Source: an uncultured Clostridia bacterium
GTDB lineage: Bacteria > Bacillota > Clostridia > Christensenellales > Borkfalkiaceae
DNA: 32,993 nt
Direction of reading: 5' to 3'
Assembly (NCBI GenBank): GCA_934247225.1
Contig: CAKQJE010000025.1
Span: 1 to 32,993, forward strand
A model generated the notes under the pieces. It searched no databases. It saw only the letters and a list, made by a program, of their open reading frames with translations, and was not told the origin of the DNA. The position numbers and the translations under genes are program-made. Positions 21,872 to 28,807 of the stretch are shown one piece after another. Numbering within the stretch: position 1 is the first letter of the stretch; each line of letters opens with the position of its first letter.

Positions 21872-21932
21872 AAAACAGTTTTAAAGAATGAAATGTTTTT
21901 GTTGTTTGTTTGCGGATAAATCGGATTTTATG

Positions 21933-22454
21933 TTAAAACATAATGTGCGATTTATTGCTGACGTCGGCGGCGATTAAGATACAATTATCATAAAAACGAA
22001 AAGAAATCTTGCCTTTTCTGAATGATAAGCCGTAAGAATTTTCGCTTTTTGTAAGGCTATATCCGTGGTTGTCCATTGTGGTTTTGATTTCGTCTTCCGT
22101 GGATTTCACGGTAAGTCCGAATACGTTTACGGCAGGGTCCGTGATTGTTATTCTCGTAATATGATTCGCTTTGTCGGAGTAGTCGGGATAAGAAGTAACC
22201 GTATAAATAACGCATTTTTCGGGATCGGTCTGTTCGCCGTTTTCGTCTTCAGTCGGAGCGTAAGCCGAACCGTAATATTCCCGTCCGCCCATAATTCCGA
22301 AACGTTCTTTACAGTTCGAAAAGTCCAGATCGTCCGCGTTGTCGCAAATCCAGAATTCGAGATTTGTGTCCGGTTTTTCAACGCCTTTTTCGCCGCATCC
22401 GATAAGCAAAAATAAAAATATAGCGGTTAAAATTGCCGTTGTAATTCTTTTCAT
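21933..22454 (-). CDS. putative lipoprotein of unknown function
   Basis: The 173-residue protein has a signal peptide with a lipobox ending FLLIGC, so the lipidated Cys is residue 20. The remaining 150 residues are soluble, acidic and rich in Asp/Asn/Tyr, e.g. FWICDNADDLDFSNCKERFG; two extra Cys may pair. I recognise no named domain. ATG 22454 is used, with GGAGG about eight bases upstream; a TTG codon directly before it is open but not needed. A strong promoter lies at 22498-22525. It is a single-gene unit, ended by 21841-21871. Confidence 0.8.
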   Translation of the reverse strand: MKRITTAILTAIFLFLLIGCGEKGVEKPDTNLEFWICDNADDLDFSNCKERFGIMGGREYYGSAYAPTEDENGEQTDPEKCVIYTVTSYPDYSDKANHITRITITDPAVNVFGLTVKSTEDEIKTTMDNHGYSLTKSENSYGLSFRKGKISFRFYDNCILIAADVSNKSHIMF

Positions 22455-22497
22455 CAAAGACCTCCCTTTTAAAGCATTGATTTGCTTTATTTAATTT

Positions 22498-22525
22498 ATT
22501 ATACCATAATGTCTTTATTTGTCAA
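22498..22525 (-). promoter_or_regulatory. lipoprotein gene promoter
   Basis: On the minus strand a perfect TTGACA (22525-22520), 16 bp, then a perfect TATAAT (22503-22498). Confidence 0.85.
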
Positions 22526-22551
22526 TATCAAAAAACGTTTTGTTAAACCTA

Positions 22552-22597
22552 AAATACGCCCTGAAAATGCATTTAGATGCATTTTCAGGGCGTATTT
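22552..22597. repeat. perfect 21-bp-stem hairpin
   Basis: Positions 22552-22572 and 22577-22597 are exact reverse complements around a 4-base loop TTAG. There is no T-run on the plus side. It lies upstream of the lipoprotein promoter and next to a dispersed repeat, so it looks like a mobile palindrome and less like a simple terminator. Confidence 0.85.
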
Positions 22598-22634
22598 GGG
22601 GGTTCTATCCGCGAAGCAGGGCAAACGAAGTCAA

Positions 22635-22690
22635 ATTTCACTCACCGAAAGCGAAATTACTCCGTCTGTCAGGACGGATTTAGTTGAAAA
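22635..22690. repeat. dispersed repeat, left copy flanking the repressor island
   Basis: It shares ATTTCACTC(A/G)CCGAA, GCGAAATTA, CCGTCTGTCA and GACGGATTTAGTTGAAAA with 24107-24162, with about six mismatches over 56 bases and the same orientation. Together the copies bracket the AT-rich island 22710-23834. Confidence 0.8.
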
Positions 22691-22709
22691 GTTGCAAAAG
22701 AGACTCCTT

Positions 22710-22922
22710 TTATGTTTCGGTTAAGCCTAAAATATAGTTGGCATCGAAATCCAGTTCTTTACAAAGTTTAGCAAACGTATCAAGTTTTGGTAGCTTTTTT
22801 GTTGTCCGATACTGCGTAACCATTTCGGGGGAGATGCCGACGAGTTTGGCAATTTCAACTGTGGTTAAACCACTATTTTTCAGTTCTTCACTTAATCTCT
22901 GTTTAATAGTTTCGTTATTCAT
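22710..22922 (-). CDS. Cro/CI-type (XRE, HTH_3) repressor
   Basis: The 70-residue protein is essentially one helix-turn-helix domain: IKQRLSEELKNSGLTTVEIAKLVGISPEMVTQYRTTKKLPKLDTFAKLCKELDF, with the recognition helix around SPEMVTQYRT. It has no extra sensor or protease domain. It diverges from the genes at 23016 and 23232. Two CTAAC-N5-GTTAG sites lie between, so it probably represses both its neighbours and itself. On the minus strand TAGAAT (22934-22929) lies six bases before its ATG, and no SD is present: the mRNA appears leaderless. It resembles small phage or plasmid-type regulators. Confidence 0.9.
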   Translation of the reverse strand: MNNETIKQRLSEELKNSGLTTVEIAKLVGISPEMVTQYRTTKKLPKLDTFAKLCKELDFDANYILGLTET

Positions 22923-22928
22923 ATAAAT

Positions 22929-22985
22929 ATTCTAACCGATAGTTAGCAAAAATGCTTGACAACTAACTAACGGTTAGCATATAAT
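22929..22985. promoter_or_regulatory. divergent promoters with paired operators CTAAC-N5-GTTAG
   Basis: O1 is CTAAC-CGATA-GTTAG (22932-22946) and O2 is CTAAC-TAACG-GTTAG (22963-22977). Their centres are 31 bp apart, three helical turns. The rightward promoter is TTGACA (22956-22961), 18 bp, TATAAT (22980-22985), and O2 fills its spacer. O1 overlaps the leftward -10 TAGAAT (22929-22934). A repressor binding both sites would shut the small genes and adjust its own synthesis. Confidence 0.85.
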
Positions 22986-23015
22986 ATGCTTATAATTATT
23001 TTTGGAGGGTTTTAA

Positions 23016-23228
23016 ATGGCAAAACCAAATTTAAGTAGTATCGACACTTTATTGTCGGCAGGAAAAGACTTTTCTTTAACAGAAACGCAATATCACAAAG
23101 AGACAGACGTAGATATGCCTAAGGATTTTTATTATTTAAAAACTCGGTCGGCAATAGCAAAGTTGGCAAGAAAACACGGATACAAAATAACAATAAAAGA
23201 AAAAACGCTTATGTTTGAGAAGGAGTAA
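23016..23228 (+). CDS. small protein of unknown function in the repressor island
   Basis: The 70-residue protein is hydrophilic, without signal peptide or span. The N-terminal half is polar; the C-terminal half is basic (TRSAIAKLARKHGYKITIKEKTL). GGAGG precedes ATG 23016. It is the first gene under the operator-controlled rightward promoter and is followed 3 bp later by the PH/SHOCT gene, so the two are co-transcribed. Codon use is AT-rich compared with the flanking chromosome. I do not recognise the family; a small DNA-binding or antitoxin-like role is possible but unsupported. Confidence 0.7.
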   Translation: MAKPNLSSIDTLLSAGKDFSLTETQYHKETDVDMPKDFYYLKTRSAIAKLARKHGYKITIKEKTLMFEKE

Positions 23229-23231
23229 ACA

Positions 23232-23834
23232 ATGGAAACAATATTGATAGAAGATTCTATATCGAAGAGAAATAAAAAGACGATGTTAAATATCGCATTA
23301 TTTTCTTTTTTTGCTGGTTTATTTTTTCTTGTTGTGAATTTTATTTGGGGTTATGGAAGATATCAGGCTGGTGGAAATGGTGGGTATAGGCAATGTTTTT
23401 GGGAGTCCCCATATATTTATGTTTCGTTTGTTTTTTGGTTTATTGCGTTGATTTTCTTATTTATTTGCTGGTTTGTAAGTAAAATGCAAATAACCGTAAC
23501 GAATAAGCGGGTGTATGGTAAAACATATTTCGGACGAAGCGTGGATTTGCCGATGGATAGTATTTCCGCCGTGGGGTCAAGTTGGCTAAAAGGTATAGCC
23601 GTTTCTACGTCATCGGGGAAAGTATCTTTTTTATTTATAGAGCATTCAAAAGAAATTCATGACTTACTTCGTCAGCTATTGATAGACAGGCAAGATCAAA
23701 AAAACAAATCTCAAAATACCGGTACATTCGTAAATAATGCCGACGAATTGAAGAAATATAAGGAACTGCTTGATGGCGGAGTTATTACTCAGGAAGAATT
23801 TGAGACCAAGAAAAAACAGTTGCTTAATATGTAG
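23232..23834 (+). CDS. membrane PH-like domain protein with C-terminal SHOCT domain
   Basis: The 200-residue protein has two N-terminal spans (about 20-40, ALFSFFAGLFFLVVNFIW, and 60-82, YVSFVFWFIALIFLFICWFV) and a bacterial PH-like beta domain (about 85-150, MQITVTNKRVYGKTYFGRSVDLPMDSI). After a linker comes a SHOCT motif (about 170-200: ADELKKYKELLDGGVITQEEFETKKKQLL). SHOCT helices are short oligomerisation or tethering motifs. The PH part faces the cytoplasm if the two spans form a hairpin. It is co-transcribed with the gene at 23016 under the CTAAC operators. AT-rich composition suggests transfer. The biological role is unknown. Confidence 0.82.
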   Translation: METILIEDSISKRNKKTMLNIALFSFFAGLFFLVVNFIWGYGRYQAGGNGGYRQCFWESPYIYVSFVFWFIALIFLFICWFVSKMQITVTNKRVYGKTYFGRSVDLPMDSISAVGSSWLKGIAVSTSSGKVSFLFIEHSKEIHDLLRQLLIDRQDQKNKSQNTGTFVNNADELKKYKELLDGGVITQEEFETKKKQLLNM

Positions 23835-23898
23835 TTTATTTAAAAAATTTTGAAAATGAACTTCGATGCAAAACGCATTGATTTTAAAGAAAAAATAA

Positions 23899-23937
23899 GA
23901 GCCCGTGATAACGTTATTTGCGATATCTCGGGTTTTA
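23899..23937 (+). terminator. probable terminator of the repressor-island operon
   Basis: GCCCG-T-GATA (from 23901) can pair with TATC-T-CGGGT (ending 23933), followed by TTTATTT. The stem is interrupted and moderate. The stretch 23835-24106 otherwise shows no gene I would support. Confidence 0.4.
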
Positions 23938-24106
23938 TTTGTATTGTAAAGAAATATGAGCACGAGCGGAGACAACTATGTGGAATTTGTATAAAATCTG
24001 TCTTACGACAGGAGAAATCTACGCAATACGTGGGAGAAATCCTCACTTTATTCGGATGAAATCAAATCCGTCTTTCAATCCGACGAAGTCGGATATCGTC
24101 CGAAGG

Positions 24107-24186
24107 ATTTCACTCGCCGAAGGCGAAATTATACCGTCTGTCAAGACGGATTTAGTTGAAAAAGCGTCCTTATCGGACGCTTTTTC
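24107..24186. repeat. dispersed repeat, right copy, ending in a terminator-like hairpin
   Basis: 24107-24162 is the partner of 22635-22690. It runs into AAAGCGTCC (24161-24169) and GGACGC (24175-24180) with a T-run to 24185, an intrinsic-terminator shape absent from the left copy. Further short palindromes follow at 24211-24225 (CTCCGC/GCGGAG) and 24235-24251 (GTCGGG/CCCGAC). Confidence 0.75.
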
Positions 24187-24187
24187 T

Positions 24188-24204
24188 ATGGTGTGCCTGA
24201 CAGG
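24188..24204 (-). repeat. copy of the tRNA-Arg 3' end
   Basis: These 17 bases are identical to 24326-24342, which spans the CCA end, discriminator, acceptor strand and start of the T arm of the tRNA-Arg gene. The remaining tRNA is not repeated here. It may be an attachment-site remnant or part of a tRNA-derived dispersed repeat. Confidence 0.75.
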
Positions 24205-24295
24205 ATTTGTCTCCGCGAAGCGGAGTGAGCGAAGTCGGGAAAAACCCGACGGAGCGCTACGTTATTTCATTTTCCTGTCATGCGCAAACGAAAAG

Positions 24296-24321
24296 AGACG
24301 ATTGCAAACTTGCAATCGTCT
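24296..24321 (-). terminator. tRNA-Arg terminator
   Basis: AGACGATTGCAA (24296-24307) and TTGCAATCGTCT (24310-24321) form a perfect 12-bp stem with a 2-base apex. On the minus strand CTTTTC follows. It lies five bases past the tRNA 3' end. Confidence 0.85.
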
Positions 24322-24326
24322 TAAAA

Positions 24327-24403
24327 TGGTGTGCCTGACAGGGATCGAACCTGCAACCGTCAGAATCGGAATCTGAAACTCTATCCAATTGCGCTACAGG
24401 CAC
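24327..24403 (-). tRNA. tRNA-Arg (anticodon CCG)
   Basis: A 77-nt cloverleaf on the minus strand including encoded CCA. Acceptor GTGCCTG pairs with CAGGCAC. The D arm contains GCGCAATTGGATAGAGT. Anticodon stem TCAGA/TCTGA encloses loop TTCCGAT with anticodon CCG (codon CGG). The T arm is GCAGG-TTCGATC-CCTGT. It has its own promoter (24459-24487) and terminator (24296-24321). Confidence 0.95.
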
Positions 24404-24458
24404 ATTATGTTTTCGCCTTTGTCGGTACGGAAAAGCCGACGTGTAAAGGCTAATTAAA

Positions 24459-24487
24459 ATTATATATTTTTTCTTTCGATTTGGCAA
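24459..24487 (-). promoter_or_regulatory. tRNA-Arg promoter
   Basis: On the minus strand TTGCCA (24487-24482), 17 bp, perfect TATAAT (24464-24459). About 50 bases separate the likely start from the mature tRNA 5' end. Confidence 0.8.
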
Positions 24488-24515
24488 GTACTATTCGCTC
24501 TCGTTTTAAAAATAA

Positions 24516-24544
24516 TTGACTTTATTTTGCCGTTAAGTTAAAAT
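24516..24544 (+). promoter_or_regulatory. mnmA promoter
   Basis: TTGACT (24516-24521), 17 bp, TAAAAT (24539-24544). It leaves a leader of about 90 bases that contains the hairpin at 24570-24599. Confidence 0.75.
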
Positions 24545-24569
24545 ATAGTCGAAAAAAGTCTTGATAAAA

Positions 24570-24599
24570 GCGGGCGGCGGCTGTTCTGCCGCCGCCCGC
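24570..24599 (+). promoter_or_regulatory. GC-rich leader hairpin of mnmA
   Basis: GCGGGCGGCGGC (24570-24581) pairs perfectly with GCCGCCGCCCGC (24588-24599) around TGTTCT. There is no T-run, so it is not a simple terminator. It stands about 40 bases before the mnmA start. Confidence 0.75.
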
Positions 24600-24640
24600 A
24601 AGCTAAACAAACAAAAAACAGAACTTTCAGGGAGGTTTTT

Positions 24641-25720
24641 ATGTCCGGGAAAACGGTTGTAGTGGGAATGAGCGGCGGAGTGGATAGTTCGGTCGCCGCG
24701 CTTCTTTTAAAGCGGCAAGGTTATAACGTTATCGGTCTTTTTATGAAAAATTGGGAAGGGGACGACGTTGACGGTTGCTGTACCGCGGACGACGATTACG
24801 CGGACGTGAGAAGGGTTTGCGCAAAGCTCGATATTCCGTATTACGGCGTTAATTTCGCAAAGGAATATATGGACAGAGTTTTCTCTTATTTCCTCGAAGA
24901 ATATAAGCGCGGAAGAACGCCCAACCCCGACGTTTTGTGCAATCGTGAAATAAAATTCGGTCCGTTCAAAGAATACGCCCGTCAGCTCGGCGCGGATTAT
25001 ATCGCTACGGGGCATTATTGCGGAATACGCCACGAAAACGGCATACATTACCTTTTGAAAGCCAAAGATCAGAACAAGGATCAGACTTACTTTTTAAATC
25101 AGCTTTCCCAAAGCCAGCTCGAAGACGTTTTGTTTCCTCTTCAAGATCTGCCAAAGCCCGAAGTAAGGCATATTGCCGAGGAAAACGGACTTGCGACGGC
25201 GGAAAAGAAGGATAGTACGGGCATTTGCTTTATCGGCGAGCGTAATTTCAGAAAATTTCTTATGAATTATATCCCCGCAAAAAAAGGCGAAATCAGAACG
25301 TACGACGGCAGAGTTCTCGGCGAACATTGCGGACTTATGTATTACACGATAGGTCAGCGCAGGGGTCTCGATATAGGCGGTCAGGCGGGCGACGCGGGCA
25401 GATGGTTCGTTGTGGAAAAAGACCTGAAAAACAATATTCTTTACGTCGCGCACGGTGCGGAAGACAGGCTTTACTCGAAAGGTTTATATCTCGATAAATG
25501 CAATTGGATACCTTTTCCGCCCGATAAAAACGAGTTTAAATGTAAAGCTAAATTCCGCTATCGTCAGGAGGAGCAGGGCGTTACGGTACGGATAGCGGAC
25601 GACAGGATTTACGTCGATTTCGACGAAAAACAGCGCGCCATAACCGAAGGGCAATTTTGCGTTTTTTACGACGACGAGAAGTGTCTCGGCGGCGGAGTAA
25701 TCGAAAAAGCGATTTTCTGA
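24641..25720 (+). CDS. mnmA: tRNA-specific 2-thiouridylase MnmA
   Basis: MnmA adenylates U34 of tRNA-Lys, -Glu and -Gln and exchanges its 2-oxygen for sulfur delivered as persulfide. The protein is 359 residues. The PP-loop SGGVDSS is at 11-17. Catalytic Cys100 lies in TPNPDVLCNREIKF and Cys196 in DSTGICFIGER. The family block TYFLNQLSQ and the C-terminal beta barrel with YYTIGQRRGLDIGG are present. A strong SD, GGGAGG, precedes ATG 24641. It is a single-gene unit with its own promoter and a leader hairpin. No sulfur-relay partner is nearby. Confidence 0.97.
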   Translation: MSGKTVVVGMSGGVDSSVAALLLKRQGYNVIGLFMKNWEGDDVDGCCTADDDYADVRRVCAKLDIPYYGVNFAKEYMDRVFSYFLEEYKRGRTPNPDVLCNREIKFGPFKEYARQLGADYIATGHYCGIRHENGIHYLLKAKDQNKDQTYFLNQLSQSQLEDVLFPLQDLPKPEVRHIAEENGLATAEKKDSTGICFIGERNFRKFLMNYIPAKKGEIRTYDGRVLGEHCGLMYYTIGQRRGLDIGGQAGDAGRWFVVEKDLKNNILYVAHGAEDRLYSKGLYLDKCNWIPFPPDKNEFKCKAKFRYRQEEQGVTVRIADDRIYVDFDEKQRAITEGQFCVFYDDEKCLGGGVIEKAIF

Positions 25721-25854
25721 TTGAATTAAAAACAGCCCGTTTATCGACTTATACCGAGACTTTTTACGCTTAATGTGTTTGAAATAGCTAATAAAAAGGC
25801 GAAAAGAAAACAAACTATATTACGAACCTTGGCCGGCATAAAAGGAGGCAAAAA

Positions 25855-27369
25855 ATGAGCGATAATAAAAATCGGGTTTACGCGGCGATAGATTTAAAAT
25901 CGTTTTTTGCTTCCGTCGAGTGCGTGGAAAGAGGTCTCGACCCTCTCGGCGTAAACCTTGTGGTCGCCGATTCTTCGAGAACGGAAAAGACGATATGCCT
26001 TGCCGTTTCGCCTGCGCTCAAAGCTTACGGAATTTCGGGCAGGGCAAGGCTTTTCGAGGTTGTGCAGAGAATAAGAGAAGTAAACCGCGAGAGAAGAAAA
26101 AATGCCGAAAACGGCAGATTTAACGGGAAATCTTACGTCGACGAAATTCTTAAATCCGACCCGAACAAAGAGGTAAGTTATATAATCGCGCCGCCGAGAA
26201 TGGCGAAATATGTGGCTATGAGCCGCAAAATTTACGAAATCTATAAACAGTACGTTTCCGAGGACGATATTATCGTCTATTCGATAGACGAAGTTTTTAT
26301 CGACCTTACCGATTATCTTAAAATTTATAAAACTACCGCGCGGGGGCTTGTTATGAAAATGATCAAACACATACTCTCGGAAACGGGAATAACGGCGACC
26401 GCCGGCATAGGCACGAATCTCTATTTGTGCAAAATAGCGATGGACGTAGAGGCGAAAAAGATAAAAGCGGACGAAAACGGAGTGAGAATAGCCGAGCTTG
26501 ACGAGGAGAGTTATAAACGGAAACTTTGGGAGCATAAGCCGATAACCGATTTTTGGAGAGTGGGTCCCGGGTACGCGAAAAGACTCGCGGAGCAAGGTCT
26601 TCACACGATGGGCGACGTTGCGAGATGTTCGCTCGGAAAAGCTTCCGACTATTATAACGAAGAACTTTTATATAAACTTTTCGGGATAAACGCCGAACTT
26701 CTGATTGATCACGCCTGGGGCGTAGAGCCGTGTACCGTAAAGGACGTAAAAAGATATAAACCTACGGAAAACAGCGTGTCTTCGGGGCAGGTTTTGCAGG
26801 AGCCTTATCCTTTCGAAAAGGCAAGGCTTATCGTCAAGGAAATGGCGGACTTTCTGGCTATGGATTTGTTCGCGAAAGGGCTTGTCACCGACAAAATCGT
26901 TCTTATGGTCGGGTACGACGTCGAAAACCTCACCGACGCGAACGTAAATTATAAAGGCGAAATCAAAACCGATCGCTACGGCAGAAAGGTTCCCAAAGAA
27001 GCGACGGGTTCGCAGAGCTTCGAAAGCTTCACTTCGTCCACGAAAAAGCTCGTCGAGGAATTCGATAAACTTTTTGTCAGGATAGCCGATAAAAATCTGT
27101 TTGTGAGAAGGCTCAATCTCTGCGCGGCGAAAGTCGTCGGCGAGGACAAAGCGAAAAAATCGACCGAAGCCGAACAGCTCACCTTTTTCGACGATAAAGC
27201 AAAAGACGAAAAGGAAAACGAGCTGAACGAAAAGGAGAGAAAGCGTCAGGAAGCCGTTCTCGAAATCCGCAAAAAATACGGGAGCAACGCAATGCTCAAA
27301 GGAATGAATTTCTCCGACGGCGCAACGGGAAAACAGCGCAATAAACAGATAGGAGGGCATAAGGCGTGA
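25855..27369 (+). CDS. Y-family DNA polymerase, UmuC/UvrX-like
   Basis: An error-prone translesion polymerase of 504 residues. Catalytic carboxylates: Asp13 in YAAIDLKSFFASVE, and SIDEVFIDL with Asp145 and Glu146. The thumb HhH region is ITDFWRVGPGYAKRLAEQGL and the little-finger domain follows. A beta-clamp-binding motif QLTFF (441-445) precedes a charged Lys/Glu tail of about 60 residues. It is longer than housekeeping DinB (about 350-400) and matches the UvrX/YqjW type, which pairs with a small YolD-like gene, here directly downstream. SD AGGAGG lies before ATG 25855. I see no LexA box in the 134-bp upstream gap and no clear promoter, so its control is uncertain. Confidence 0.93.
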   Translation: MSDNKNRVYAAIDLKSFFASVECVERGLDPLGVNLVVADSSRTEKTICLAVSPALKAYGISGRARLFEVVQRIREVNRERRKNAENGRFNGKSYVDEILKSDPNKEVSYIIAPPRMAKYVAMSRKIYEIYKQYVSEDDIIVYSIDEVFIDLTDYLKIYKTTARGLVMKMIKHILSETGITATAGIGTNLYLCKIAMDVEAKKIKADENGVRIAELDEESYKRKLWEHKPITDFWRVGPGYAKRLAEQGLHTMGDVARCSLGKASDYYNEELLYKLFGINAELLIDHAWGVEPCTVKDVKRYKPTENSVSSGQVLQEPYPFEKARLIVKEMADFLAMDLFAKGLVTDKIVLMVGYDVENLTDANVNYKGEIKTDRYGRKVPKEATGSQSFESFTSSTKKLVEEFDKLFVRIADKNLFVRRLNLCAAKVVGEDKAKKSTEAEQLTFFDDKAKDEKENELNEKERKRQEAVLEIRKKYGSNAMLKGMNFSDGATGKQRNKQIGGHKA

Positions 27370-27770
27370 GCGGAAAATACGACGATATCATCGGTCTTTC
27401 CCGCCCGTTGTCTCCGAGACCGAAAATGCCGCTTAACGATCGCGCGGCTCAGTTCGCGCCGTTTGCCGCTTTGACGAAATTCGGGGAAGAGATAAAGGAA
27501 AGCAACAGAAAAACCGTTTATAAGGAAGAGTTCGCCGACGATTATCTCGAAGAAACGGATTTGGTTTTCAGACAAATAGAAGCAAATATTGCGGACAGAC
27601 CGAAAATAAAGGTCAGGTATTTCGTTCCCGACGAGAAAAAATCGGGCGGGGCGGAGAAAGAGTTTATCGGGAAGGTCAAGCTTATAAATCGCGCTTTCGG
27701 CGAAATCGGATTCGAGGACGGATTTAAACTGAAAGTCGCGGATATTCTCTCGGTAGAACTTACAGATTAA
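27366..27770 (+). CDS. YolD-like partner of the Y-family polymerase
   Basis: The 134-residue protein contains RPLSPRPKMPLNDRAAQFAPFAALTKF near the N-terminus, the RAAQFAPFAAL signature of YolD-like proteins. These usually sit beside UvrX/YqjW polymerases and are thought to regulate them. The C-terminal part (about 75-134) is beta-rich, ending with GFKLKVADILSVE. It starts with GTG 27366, overlapping the polymerase TGA by three bases in GTGA, and AGGAGG lies about ten bases upstream, so translation is coupled. A GC-rich hairpin follows. Confidence 0.85.
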   Translation: MSGKYDDIIGLSRPLSPRPKMPLNDRAAQFAPFAALTKFGEEIKESNRKTVYKEEFADDYLEETDLVFRQIEANIADRPKIKVRYFVPDEKKSGGAEKEFIGKVKLINRAFGEIGFEDGFKLKVADILSVELTD

Positions 27771-27775
27771 AACAA

Positions 27776-27843
27776 ACGCCGCGGACGGCTTTTTCGTAAC
27801 CGAAAGAACCGTCCGCGGCGTAATTATTATGCGTAATTATTAT
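27776..27843. terminator. GC-rich hairpin plus 13-bp tandem repeat between convergent genes
   Basis: ACGCCGCGGACGG (27776-27788) pairs with CCGTCCGCGGCGT (27809-27821). The sequence GCGTAATTATTAT then occurs twice in tandem (27818-27830 and 27831-27843). It separates the polymerase operon from the convergent carbamoyltransferase-like gene. There is no long T-run, so termination strength is uncertain. Confidence 0.65.
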
Positions 27844-27856
27844 AGTTATTTAAAAA

Positions 27857-28765
27857 TCAGTTTTTGGCAACGAGAAGAGAAAGAACCGCCATTTCTATAA
27901 GCGGAAGATTTTCGGCTTCCTCGACGCCTACGAAACGCGGCGACGAAAGGACGTCCTCTTTGAGATTTCCGTCGGGAGCGACGGGGAGAGTGTGGAGAAC
28001 GAGCGCGTTCGGGGCGTAAGCGTCCAGCATATCGTTATCTATATCGTAATCCGCGGAAAGTCCGTCGTCCGAAACGAAAACGACGTCCGCGCCTTTAATT
28101 CCTTCGGCAATATCGGTTTTGACTTTTACGTCTCCGAACTGACGGCAGTAGCCGATAACTTCAACGGCGGGGGAAAGTTTCTCGGGACAGACGAAAGTAA
28201 CGTCGAATCCGCAGTTCACGAAACCGTAAACGATAGAGTCCGCAAAAGCCGAACTGTCGCCTATAAGCGAGATTTTAAGCCCCGAAAGTCTGCCTTTTTT
28301 CTGCCATACCGTGTACAGAGCGGCGAGAGCTTCGCAAGGTCCGCTTTTGGGATTTGCGTTGATTATCGGGATATTCACCGACTTTTCGATAAGTTCGGCG
28401 TCGCCGAGTTCGGATGTCTGAACGACGATGGCGTCCATACCGTATCTCGCGAGAGTTTCCAAAGAAAGCTTGTCGTTGATCATCGTTTCGAGTTCGCTTC
28501 CGTGGAGCGTGGAAACGATCGCGGAGCCTTGCAACATGGAAACGGCTACTTCGAAAGCGATGCGCGAGCGGGAAAACGAACGCTTCGTGATAAGAAGCGC
28601 GTACCTGTTTTTGAGCGCGGGGGTTTTTTCGCCGACGGCTTTTTTCTGCGCGAGTTCCCTTGCTTTCAATAAAATCTCGTAAATATCCTCTTCGGTGTAA
28701 CCGGAAAGGGAAAGTAAGTGTTTTTTGTTTATCGTGCCGACGGGCGTAAGTTTGTTTATATCCAT
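27857..28765 (-). CDS. divergent ornithine/aspartate carbamoyltransferase-family protein
   Basis: The 302-residue protein has the two-lobed transcarbamylase layout and length. The family motifs are recognisable but altered. Carbamoyl-phosphate loop STRTR reads FSRSR (64-68). HPCQALAD reads GPCEALAA (142-149). The second-lobe nucleotide-like fold SLIGDSSAFADSIVYGF (166-182) is kept. The SMG loop reads SDD (232-234). HCLP reads HTLP (258-261). Both Arg of the phosphate loop survive, but the His and Gln that contact carbamoyl phosphate and the ornithine-loop Cys do not. It could act on a different acceptor, be non-catalytic, or be regulatory. No arginine or pyrimidine genes adjoin it. GGAG before ATG 28765; promoter at 28808-28836. 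Confidence 0.8.
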   Translation of the reverse strand: MDINKLTPVGTINKKHLLSLSGYTEEDIYEILLKARELAQKKAVGEKTPALKNRYALLITKRSFSRSRIAFEVAVSMLQGSAIVSTLHGSELETMINDKLSLETLARYGMDAIVVQTSELGDAELIEKSVNIPIINANPKSGPCEALAALYTVWQKKGRLSGLKISLIGDSSAFADSIVYGFVNCGFDVTFVCPEKLSPAVEVIGYCRQFGDVKVKTDIAEGIKGADVVFVSDDGLSADYDIDNDMLDAYAPNALVLHTLPVAPDGNLKEDVLSSPRFVGVEEAENLPLIEMAVLSLLVAKN

Positions 28766-28807
28766 AAAATCTCCGAAATTCGTACGTTAATCGTATATTA
28801 TGAATTT

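Noticed and set aside
23850..24376. Short open frames between the PH/SHOCT gene and the tRNA
   Set aside because: They run through the dispersed repeat and the tRNA, have no SD, and translate repeat DNA.
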